From Candidatus Sulfopaludibacter sp. SbA3 (GTDB lineage: Bacteria > Acidobacteriota > Terriglobia > Bryobacterales > Bryobacteraceae): a stretch of 8,027 nucleotides of DNA. Positions 1 to 5,738 of this stretch are shown here, piece after piece. The notes beneath the pieces were generated by a model that worked only from the letters and a program-made list of their open reading frames with translations, made no database searches and was not told where the DNA came from. Position 1 is the stretch's first letter. Each line of letters opens with the position of its first letter. The position numbers and the translations under genes were made by a program. The DNA is taken from the NCBI GenBank assembly GCA_945900935.1, contig CAMDKT010000260.1, positions 1 to 8,027 of the forward strand, given 5' to 3'.

Positions 1-2
1 AG

Positions 3-149
3 ACCTATCGCACACGCCAGGCGACATTCACCAAGACGAAACCAACCACGGCGACGATCGGAGAACGGCGCTGTCCGGAACCGGACGGAAAGCCTGGATA
101 TCTGCGGGTAGACACGGTCCATCAAGGAGACCGGGAGGGAGTCAAAGGC
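3..149 (+). pseudogene. Integrase/transposase fragment (DDE catalytic core, remnant)
   Basis: Frame 3 from the left edge translates to about 49 residues that I recognise as part of an rve-type integrase core found in bacterial insertion elements. The block contains TIGERRCPEPDGKPGYLRVD followed by TVHQGDREGVKG. In this family the Asp of the RVDTVHQGD block is the first acidic catalytic residue, and the text normally continues into a conserved strand resembling YHINAVD. Here the similarity stops after GVKG near base 149, and the frame continues as unrelated arginine-rich sequence that later lies antisense to a real gene. The second Asp and the Glu of the catalytic triad are therefore missing. 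The 5' part lies outside the window. Read as the remains of an insertion element truncated at its 3' end. No terminal inverted repeat or target duplication is visible. Family recognition is from memory of the motif, not from a search. Confidence 0.68.
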
Positions 150-280
150 CTCGGCGAGAGAGAGCGACTGGGGCTCGAAGCCGCCCGCGCAATTTCAAGT
201 GAGAGTGCAATGCTGTCGCCGCAAAGCGGAAATGGACTCTCTTCCGGGCACTCCTCGCGGGAATGCCGGTGCCGCCTCGA

Positions 281-1132
281 TCAGTCGATTCGCCGGGCGA
301 ATTTCGCCGCCGGCTGGACCGGCTCTTCTTGCCGCGCCGGCACAGCTAACTGGCGCGCCAGATTGACCAACGAGGCGTCCATGGGCTGCTCCCGCTCCTC
401 CGGCATCCACTGCCTGCGGTCCCGTTTCACCATCCCCAACCGGTATTGCCAGACCAGAATGATCATCTGTATCCCCAGCACGAACGCTTTCCAAAAACTG
501 CCCGTCACCGACGACTCCCCCACCCGGCTCCGGTAATTCACTGGGATCTCAACGAACGGAATTCCATGCGCGACCACCTCCATCAGCAACTGCGGCCCGA
601 AGTGCGACCCGCCAATGGTCAGATGCGGACGGATACGCAGCAAGGTGCGCGTGTCAAATAGGCGCAGCGTGCACCCCATGTCGGTCAGGATCGTCGTGTT
701 AAACAGCACCTCCGTCATCTTGGCCACCGCCCAGTTGCCCCAGCGCAGGAATTTTCCCATATTGGCCCCGGCCCAGATAAACTCCCGGCTCGTCCGTGTT
801 CCGAAGACAACAGGCACGTCGTCGGAGTAGGCCAGCAGCTTGATCAGGTCGCTGGGGCTGAACGTGCCGTCGGGCTCGGAAAGTACGATCAGGTCGGCCC
901 GGCAGTTATCGATGCCGCAAAGCAGCGCGTTCCCGTAGCCCTGCTTCGTTTCGAAAATCTCTCGCGCTCCCGTCCCCGCCACTTCCTCCGAAGTTCCCGG
1001 AGCCGCGTTGTTATTCACCACGATCACTTCATCGGCGAGGCCCGTGGCGAGATACCCGAGTGTCGCGGCGCGAATCGAATCTTTTTCGTTATAGGTCGGA
1101 AAAATCACCGCTACGGTTTTACCACGCCACAT
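281..1132 (-). CDS. Family 2 glycosyltransferase, polyprenyl-phosphate sugar synthase type
   Basis: A 283-residue GT-A fold glycosyltransferase, similar in layout to DPM1/GtrB/ArnC-type enzymes that move a sugar from a nucleotide donor to a membrane polyprenyl phosphate. Visible motifs: nucleotide-binding start VAVIFPTYNEKD (residues 7-18), VIVVNNN (36-42), acidic metal-binding block SEPDGTF (85-91, Asp88), DMGCTLRLF (151-159), and NYRSRVGESSVTG (199-211), the last resembling the acceptor-side motif of polyprenyl-phosphate mannosyltransferases. A hydrophobic segment at about 214-231 could anchor it to the membrane. The last 45 or so residues form a charged tail unlike the catalytic core. It is the last gene of a three-gene minus-strand operon, starting 6 bases after the methyltransferase stop. 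A GGGAG ribosome binding site lies inside the end of that gene, which suggests translational coupling. Donor and acceptor cannot be named from sequence. Confidence 0.9.
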   Translation of the reverse strand: MWRGKTVAVIFPTYNEKDSIRAATLGYLATGLADEVIVVNNNAAPGTSEEVAGTGAREIFETKQGYGNALLCGIDNCRADLIVLSEPDGTFSPSDLIKLLAYSDDVPVVFGTRTSREFIWAGANMGKFLRWGNWAVAKMTEVLFNTTILTDMGCTLRLFDTRTLLRIRPHLTIGGSHFGPQLLMEVVAHGIPFVEIPVNYRSRVGESSVTGSFWKAFVLGIQMIILVWQYRLGMVKRDRRQWMPEEREQPMDASLVNLARQLAVPARQEEPVQPAAKFARRID

Positions 1133-1138
1133 TGGTTC

Positions 1139-1801
1139 TTATCTCTCCCTTTCCTTTTCGGCTACAACGAGAAACTGTCCGGCCAGCGGTCGCCATGGCA
1201 ACGCCAGATAGAGGCGCACCAGCCAACCGGCGACCGGCAACCGCGACTTCATGCTGAACGGCGTAAAACGGGGCTCCGAGTGAACAATTCGGTACCCGGA
1301 TGCCCGCAGGAAATCGCTGAATCCGTTGTTCGTATAGGCCGTGCGATGCGTGTAGTCGTCGAAATAACGCCCCGGCTCCAGCCGGAAATTCGGCTGCACC
1401 GCCACCAACCGGCCGCCGGGGCGCAAAACCCGCCGCGCCTCGGCCAGAATCTCGGAGCCCTGCTCCAGCGTAAAATGCTCAAAGAAATTCGAAGCAAACA
1501 CCGTTGCGAGGCTCCCGCTCTCAATCGGCAACGGATCCAGCGCCGACTGAATCAGAGGCTTTACATCCTTGCCCCAATACTCCACAAGAGCGGGATTCAT
1601 ATCGAGCGCCCACTTTTCGCCCGCCGTGATTTCCCGCGAAAACTCTCCGTACCCAGCCCCCAGTTCCAGCAATCCGCCCCGCGGATCCACCCACTTCTGC
1701 AGGTAGCCCGCCAGCGCCTTCCAAACCTTGGCCCGCCGCGGATCGTAAGGAAATCGAATTTCGTGATAGCTGGCCAGTGCCGCCGTAAGCGTTGGTTCCA
1801 T
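1139..1801 (-). CDS. Class I SAM-dependent methyltransferase
   Basis: A 220-residue Rossmann-fold methyltransferase of the Methyltransf_11/23 type. Motif I LLELGAGYGEF (residues 44-54) forms the SAM-binding glycine loop. ALDMNP (65-70) supplies the acidic end of strand 2. LDPLPIESGSLATVFASNFF (88-107), followed by EHF, matches the post-motif II strand. RRVLRPGGRLVAVQPN (123-138) is the classic motif III region. Length is normal for a small-molecule or glycan methyltransferase, with no transmembrane segment. It sits between two glycosyltransferase-type genes on the same strand: its ATG follows the upstream stop by 8 bases, and its stop precedes the next ATG by 6 bases. That context suggests methylation of a sugar or lipid-linked glycan intermediate, but the substrate is inferred only from neighbours. 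The ribosome binding site is weak (AAGAA), fitting coupled translation. Confidence 0.9.
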   Translation of the reverse strand: MEPTLTAALASYHEIRFPYDPRRAKVWKALAGYLQKWVDPRGGLLELGAGYGEFSREITAGEKWALDMNPALVEYWGKDVKPLIQSALDPLPIESGSLATVFASNFFEHFTLEQGSEILAEARRVLRPGGRLVAVQPNFRLEPGRYFDDYTHRTAYTNNGFSDFLRASGYRIVHSEPRFTPFSMKSRLPVAGWLVRLYLALPWRPLAGQFLVVAEKERER

Positions 1802-1809
1802 GATGATTC

Positions 1810-3309
1810 TTACTGCCCCGCCGGCATCGGTACGTACACGTACAGGCCGGCCAGGTACGGCCCCGGCAAATGCTTCGCTAGGCGGTACCGCTTCCGCACG
1901 GCGTCCATCTGCTCGACCGTCAGGCGCGGAATTTCCGGATCGGGATCCGCTTTCGCGGCAAGATCCTCATACAGAAGTACGGTTTGAAATTTTCCTTCCC
2001 GCAAATCCCGGAGCACCTGCGTCCCATCCACACGTCCAGCCTCTACCAGCAGACGGTAGATCAGCGGCTCTACTTCGTAACGCCGGCGTGAGCGCATCAT
2101 GGCGTTGGAATCGGTCGACAGCACCGGCCCCTTCCCGCGCAAGTACGGATCCAGCTCCTGAACCTGCGCCCGGAACTGTTTCTCGTTCTGGATGCGCGCC
2201 GTCAGCCCCGCAGTCGCGATTCGCATATTTTGCGGGCCGTACAGCGCCACTGGAATCAGCAACAACGTCACCATGCTCTTGCTCGAGCGGAAATACAGCG
2301 GAAAAAAATCCCACGCATGCATGGATAGACAACTGCACACGACGAGCAACACCGCAAACTCAATCTGGTAGTTGAGATCGGACCCGATCTTGCCGCCCGT
2401 CGCCAAAAGCACGAGCATGGCAATACTCAGGTAGACAAAAACTCCCGCCATTCGCGTCCTCGCCGCCTTCTTTACCCCCACCGCCACCACCAGGAGCAGA
2501 GGCGAAAGCGCTGCCCAGATGTACCCCAGGTGCTGCTCCAATTTATGCAGGGCAAAGGGATTCAAATTGGCGAATACCGTATTGGCGAGAAAGCGCCCCT
2601 CCATCAGGGCATTCAAGCCCAAAACCATCGCTCCGCCAATGCCTCCAACGATCCCGGCGAACCGCAATGCCCTTTTGGGACTCTCGAGCGCGAGCAGGAT
2701 CAGAATCGCGGCTGGCGCGGCAACCACCGTCTGCTTCGTGAATAGGCCAACTACCGCGAACACGGCCGCCCGGTCCAAGGTCTCTTCTCCCAGCATCCGA
2801 TACCGGGAATACTGATAGAACGCGCCCAGCGTGAGCGCGACAGCCAACATGTCCGATTGCCCTACAATCCCCCATCCCAGCAGCAATTGCGTCATGCCGG
2901 CTAACGCCACGCCCGTCCACGCGCAAAGCGTTTCCCCCGTATAGAGAATCAGGATTTTCCAGATCAGCCAGAAGATTCCCGCGAGCGCCAAAATGCTGAT
3001 CGACCGGCCGCCCACGGGCGCGGGGACGCCCAACTTGTACAGCCCTCCCGACAGTCCGTAAAAGATCGGCATATAGGCGCACACCGTGTACGGGTAATCT
3101 TTGAGGTCGAAATATAAGCGGCCGTCCTGCGTGAAACTCAGGGCTTGCGTCGCGATAATCCCTTCTGGTGGCGTCAACTCGTTGTCTGCCCAAAAAGCCA
3201 CACTCACATGCGCGAGCACCGCGAAGGCCGCGATGGCACAGCCAACGAGCACGATTCGACGGTATCGAAGTTGGCCAGCCTCGACCCTTGTTTGCGCTGG
3301 TTGGATCAT
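1810..3309 (-). CDS. Multi-pass membrane glycosyltransferase-like protein (GT-C type)
   Basis: About 499 residues, with around nine to eleven hydrophobic helices over residues 18-360 and a soluble C-terminal domain of about 140 residues. Layout resembles lipid-sugar-dependent GT-C enzymes (GT39/GT87-like). The first helix (18-40) is followed by an extracytoplasmic loop starting ADNELTPPEG, where an acidic residue such as Glu49 is in the usual position of the GT-C catalytic acid. The block GIVGQSDMLAVALTLGAFY (147-165) matches the asparagine/aspartate-containing helix start seen in such families. It is the first gene of the operon with the methyltransferase and GT2. The GT2 could make the polyprenyl-phosphate sugar this protein uses, which is inference. 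Start: the frame stays open to 3483, but residues before the ATG at 3309 are arginine-rich and not protein-like, so 3309 is preferred. No clear ribosome binding site precedes it, so the exact start is uncertain. Confidence 0.8.
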   Translation of the reverse strand: MIQPAQTRVEAGQLRYRRIVLVGCAIAAFAVLAHVSVAFWADNELTPPEGIIATQALSFTQDGRLYFDLKDYPYTVCAYMPIFYGLSGGLYKLGVPAPVGGRSISILALAGIFWLIWKILILYTGETLCAWTGVALAGMTQLLLGWGIVGQSDMLAVALTLGAFYQYSRYRMLGEETLDRAAVFAVVGLFTKQTVVAAPAAILILLALESPKRALRFAGIVGGIGGAMVLGLNALMEGRFLANTVFANLNPFALHKLEQHLGYIWAALSPLLLVVAVGVKKAARTRMAGVFVYLSIAMLVLLATGGKIGSDLNYQIEFAVLLVVCSCLSMHAWDFFPLYFRSSKSMVTLLLIPVALYGPQNMRIATAGLTARIQNEKQFRAQVQELDPYLRGKGPVLSTDSNAMMRSRRRYEVEPLIYRLLVEAGRVDGTQVLRDLREGKFQTVLLYEDLAAKADPDPEIPRLTVEQMDAVRKRYRLAKHLPGPYLAGLYVYVPMPAGQ

Positions 3310-3756
3310 CTGTACTAGTGATCGGCAGCAACGAGCGGATTCTTTACCTCTCGCGCGCGGTCGCATTGCGAATCGTTGCGTTTCTCCTGAGAAGGGCCGC
3401 CGCCGTGTGAGCTTGCTGTCTCGCGGCTTCGCCTCGCCGCGCGCGAACCCGATTGTCAGCCACCCCTGCGCGTGTAGGGCCATACAAACCGGCTGCGGAT
3501 GGCGGTGATTGCATGCAACGCGATAACGGAAAAACCCCGGATCCGAACCGGCCGTCCTGCGCCAATAAGGGCTGGCCCCATCCGCCTAAGGCGGCGTAAA
3601 TAAATAACCTTTACATCCGTGTCCCCATTGCGTTACTAGCGCCTTGTCGTCCAAAGAGTTCAGGTATGTGTTATCGGCGTTAATCAGAGGCCAGTATTGT
3701 TTCTTCGAAGAGGAACGCCGATTACTCCTCTCATCCTTGGTTTTGCGAAAGTCGAG
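3310..3756. other. Intergenic region, mostly featureless
   Basis: No convincing gene is seen here. Open frames on both strands are shadows or extensions of the flanking genes. The part at 3310-3483 is an unlikely N-terminal extension of the membrane glycosyltransferase and probably holds the leader and promoter of that operon, though no clear -35/-10 pair stands out. Small structures present are a short perfect hairpin at 3582-3594 (CCGCC, loop TAA, GGCGG) without a T-run on either side, and a longer inverted repeat at 3673-3722, listed separately. Base composition falls locally around 3590-3620, consistent with non-coding DNA. Confidence 0.6.
3673..3722. repeat. Inverted repeat downstream of the glycosidase-like gene
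   Basis: ATCGGCGTT at 3673-3681 is matched exactly by its reverse complement AACGCCGAT at 3714-3722, giving a 9-bp stem with a 32-base loop that also contains the small palindrome CTTCGAAG. It lies 35 bases past the stop of the minus-strand glycosidase-like gene, so it could be a transcript-end structure. There is no following T-run, so a classical intrinsic terminator is not supported. A protein-binding site or chance are alternatives. Confidence 0.3.
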
Positions 3757-4836
3757 CTAAACGCCCGTCACTTCCTTCAACAACCCGAAAAATGCTTTCT
3801 TCCGTTCCGTGCTAAGCCCCCAATTCACCGGCGGGCACTGATAGCCATCGGCATAGTCACTCTTGCCGGGATCGAAATAACCCCAGCCGCAATACTCACT
3901 CAGCGCGGCCGCGAAATTGTTCCTCGGCTGGTCAAAGTCGAAGTGATCGTCTTCATTGAACAGGATCGGCATCGGTCGGTAACCCTTCACCTGCCGCGTC
4001 TGGCGGACCATTTCGCTGATGCGCTTGGGATCCTTCACGCCATTGCCGTGAATCAGAATGAAGTCCGACGAAGTCACGACGTTTTCCAGCGGCACCGCCC
4101 CGCCCCCATAGCTCGTGCCAACCAATAACCGCCGTCCATCCTTCGTCATCGCCTTCGCCATTTCTATCAGCTCATGCACGCGCTCGGGCATAAGAATCGG
4201 ATGGTCGAATGCCTTCACGTTGCACTCGTTGTCGATCTCCACCAGGACGTTTGTGTACCCCTTGTCGAGCAGCCATTGCGTCGCATTGACAACGCTCCGT
4301 TTCACTGCGGCCTCATCGGTCACCCGCTGATCCTGGCCGAAGTAGTAGTAACCCACAATGGCTGCCATTCCTAGTTCATCGGCCCGATTCAGAATCCGCT
4401 CCAACCGCCCCATAAACGCCGCCCGCAAAGAACCATCCGGCGCAATGGCGCCCGTCTCCCACGGCTGCCCTTTCGAATAGCCTTCGGGACTGCCGCCCTG
4501 CAAATTCACGGTAAACGCCAGCAATCCGTGCTTTTTCCAAAGCGGCATGGCCGCCAGGAACTCGCGCACGTTGCGCTCCGCATCCCATTTCTTCGTATCC
4601 GGATAGGCCCAGCGCACGGCCGTCTCCGGATTCAAGTCGTCGAAGATCCCCTGCACCATGCGCGAGTTCAGCAGCAGGCCCTCGATCTTGTGGCCCTTCC
4701 ACTTCCGCCCGGCATACGTCGGCCGCCCGTTGATCCTAAACATGTCGCCCTGTATCGATACGGCCGTGCGCCGCTTCGGCGTCGCCGCCGCCATTCCAGC
4801 CGCGGCCAACGCTCCGATGCACTCTCGTCTTCGCAT
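3757..4836 (-). CDS. Secreted glycoside hydrolase-like protein (TIM barrel, clan GH-A-like)
   Basis: 359 residues from the ATG at 4836. The N-terminus MRRRECIGALAAAGMAAATP looks like a short twin-arginine (Tat) export signal. The rest reads as a glycosidase TIM barrel. A strand ending VLVEIDNECN (residues 198-206) carries the Asn-Glu pair typical of the acid/base at strand 4 (Glu204). LIHGNG (261-266) gives a strand-6 histidine. PILFNEDDH (290-298) places Glu295 where the strand-7 nucleophile is expected. This is the pattern of GH5-like/clan GH-A retaining enzymes, but I cannot assign a family or substrate. FRINGRPTYAGRKWKG (33-48) fits the N-terminal sheet seen in related secreted acidobacterial proteins. 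The gene begins 27 bases after the stop of the dismutase-like gene, so the two are probably co-transcribed. A TTG at 4854 would add six residues. The ATG is preferred because it puts the arginine pair at the very N-terminus, but neither start has a strong ribosome binding site. Confidence 0.75.
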   Translation of the reverse strand: MRRRECIGALAAAGMAAATPKRRTAVSIQGDMFRINGRPTYAGRKWKGHKIEGLLLNSRMVQGIFDDLNPETAVRWAYPDTKKWDAERNVREFLAAMPLWKKHGLLAFTVNLQGGSPEGYSKGQPWETGAIAPDGSLRAAFMGRLERILNRADELGMAAIVGYYYFGQDQRVTDEAAVKRSVVNATQWLLDKGYTNVLVEIDNECNVKAFDHPILMPERVHELIEMAKAMTKDGRRLLVGTSYGGGAVPLENVVTSSDFILIHGNGVKDPKRISEMVRQTRQVKGYRPMPILFNEDDHFDFDQPRNNFAAALSEYCGWGYFDPGKSDYADGYQCPPVNWGLSTERKKAFFGLLKEVTGV

Positions 4837-4863
4837 CTGTAGATTATGTCGCAATTCCGCCGT

Positions 4864-5430
4864 CTACTTCCTTTCGCTGGCACTCGACTTAGGAGACGCC
4901 TCTTCCCATCCTGTAACACGATCAATGACGCCGCACGCCATGCGAGCGCCGCCAGCGCCGCCGGGAACGGCCGTCGTTCCGCGATCGAAATCGACGTGGA
5001 GAATGATCGAGCTATCGGTATCGTCAAACGCCGTCATCGGGTCGTCACCGTCGAACACCGACAACGGACCCGGACCAAGCGTTACCCGGCTGGTGGTGTG
5101 GCGCAGGTAGCCGACTCCCAACTCATTCACTTCCACATTCGGCATGTCGCCCATGTGAAACGGATGGTTGTTGTCGGGATTCGTGTCGCTCCTTGGCCCT
5201 GGATCGTGATGACCGCCGGCGCCCAGAAAATTCCCCGCCGCGCCAGTCACCGGGTTCGTGTTGGAGCAGTCGCCGCGCTCGTGAATAGGTATGCCGTTCA
5301 GCGCCCCCGGCCTCAGGCCGATCACTTCGACTTCAATCGTCACCGCCGGCAGTATTCCGCCCGCCGTTTGCGTCAGCCGGACAACGACGGAAACGCCCGA
5401 TCCGGGCAAGCCGCGCGCACCGTACCCCAA
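4864..5430 (-). CDS. Cu/Zn superoxide dismutase-like protein, N-terminus broken, one copper ligand lost
   Basis: The 188-residue frame carries the Cu/Zn superoxide dismutase signature in the correct order. Numbered from the TTG at 5430: GIPIHERGDC (46-55), GGHHDPG (72-78), HPFHMGDMPNVEV (89-101), SSIILHVDFD (140-149) and GGARMACGVI (160-169). Against human SOD1 these supply likely equivalents of H48 (H50), C57 (C55), H63 (H74), H71 (H89), H80 (H92), D83 (D95), H120 (H145), R143 (R163) and C146 (C166). The position of copper ligand H46 is proline (P48), so normal copper chemistry is doubtful. Bacterial members are exported, yet this frame has no signal peptide, no good start codon and no ribosome binding site. 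It opens only after a TGA at 5452-5454. The missing N-terminus appears to lie upstream in other frames (see 5373-5559). Either a decaying gene, a non-dismutase homologue, or an assembly with homopolymer errors. Likely co-transcribed with the downstream glycosidase-like gene. Confidence 0.72.
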   Translation of the reverse strand: MGYGARGLPGSGVSVVVRLTQTAGGILPAVTIEVEVIGLRPGALNGIPIHERGDCSNTNPVTGAAGNFLGAGGHHDPGPRSDTNPDNNHPFHMGDMPNVEVNELGVGYLRHTTSRVTLGPGPLSVFDGDDPMTAFDDTDSSIILHVDFDRGTTAVPGGAGGARMACGVIDRVTGWEEASPKSSASERK

Positions 5431-5559
5431 GTACCGCCAGAATAGGAGGTATCAGTTATTTCATCACTCAAAAATAGCATCGGAACGATCAGCAGCCAGA
5501 CCGTGCCCAGCGGCCTGCGCCGCTTCAAACACGGACCTTTCAGGCTCGATGTATTTCAT
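5373..5559 (-). pseudogene. Probable displaced N-terminus and signal peptide of the dismutase-like gene
   Basis: An ATG at 5559 has an excellent ribosome binding site (GGAGGGG at 5564-5570) and reads MKYIEPERSV in the same frame as the dismutase body. That frame then hits TGA at 5464-5466, with two more in-frame stops before 5451. The shifted frame (open 5528 to 5373, with a possible TTG start at 5528 preceded by AAAGG) reads KRRRPLGTVWLLIVPMLFL, a basic patch followed by a hydrophobic core like a signal peptide or anchor. It overlaps the dismutase frame at 5373-5451. Removing one T at the TTT of 5527-5529 and adding one G to the GGGG run at 5425-5428 would join ATG, signal segment and dismutase body into one frame. 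That repair is inference; the broken frames are seen directly. Confidence 0.5.
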
Positions 5560-5563
5560 GGTG

Positions 5564-5570
5564 CCCCTCC
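5564..5570 (-). promoter_or_regulatory. Strong ribosome binding site upstream of the 5559 ATG
   Basis: Read on the minus strand this is GGAGGGG, ending four bases before the ATG at 5559 (its GGAGG core ends six bases before). It is the best Shine-Dalgarno match among the minus-strand starts here. It marks 5559 as the probable original start of the dismutase-like gene although the frame is interrupted downstream. Confidence 0.5.
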
Positions 5571-5639
5571 GCGCGGGTGCAGGCCCATCGAGCGATGCGA
5601 CTGCCGGTGCCAAGAACATAAAAGGATGATTGTGTTTGA

Positions 5640-5667
5640 TTGAGTTCCTGAGGGGGTGAATTATGAT
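5640..5667 (+). promoter_or_regulatory. Candidate sigma-70-type promoter for the cytochrome-domain gene
   Basis: TTGAGT (5640-5645) and TATGAT (5662-5667) are separated by 16 bases and resemble -35 and -10 boxes. They lie about 70 bases ahead of the ATG at 5739 in the region between divergent genes, where a promoter is expected. Motif matching by eye only; the start point is untested. Confidence 0.35.
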
Positions 5668-5738
5668 AAGGTCGTTCTGGATCGCCCCCAATCGGTTGTC
5701 AGGGGACGCAGTGGGCAGGTCGTAATCTGGAGAACTTA

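Noticed and set aside
1..195. Minus-strand frame open from about 195 to the left edge.
   Set aside because: It lies opposite recognisable integrase sequence on the + strand and shows no motif of its own, so it is treated as a shadow.
1280..1987. A 235-residue plus-strand open frame opposite the methyltransferase.
   Set aside because: Antisense shadow produced by high GC; the minus-strand frame carries clear SAM-binding motifs.
2543..3331. A 262-residue minus-strand open frame overlapping the membrane glycosyltransferase.
   Set aside because: Arg/Gly/Ala-rich shadow of the real gene in another frame, with no domain motif. The overlapping frame has clear transmembrane helices and operon spacing.
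3310..3483. N-terminal extension of the membrane glycosyltransferase to 3483.
   Set aside because: The extra 58 residues are basic and low in hydrophobicity, lie ahead of a good first transmembrane helix, and have no ribosome binding site at 3483.
3582..3594. Short hairpin CCGCC-TAA-GGCGG considered as an intrinsic terminator.
   Set aside because: Only a 5-bp stem and no T-run on either strand; likely chance in GC-rich DNA.
5663..5725. A 20-codon open frame ahead of the cytochrome-domain gene, with GAGGGGGTG upstream of its ATG.
   Set aside because: Its ATG lies inside the proposed -10 box (5662-5667), so a transcript from that promoter would not include it. The peptide has no leader-like or attenuator pattern.
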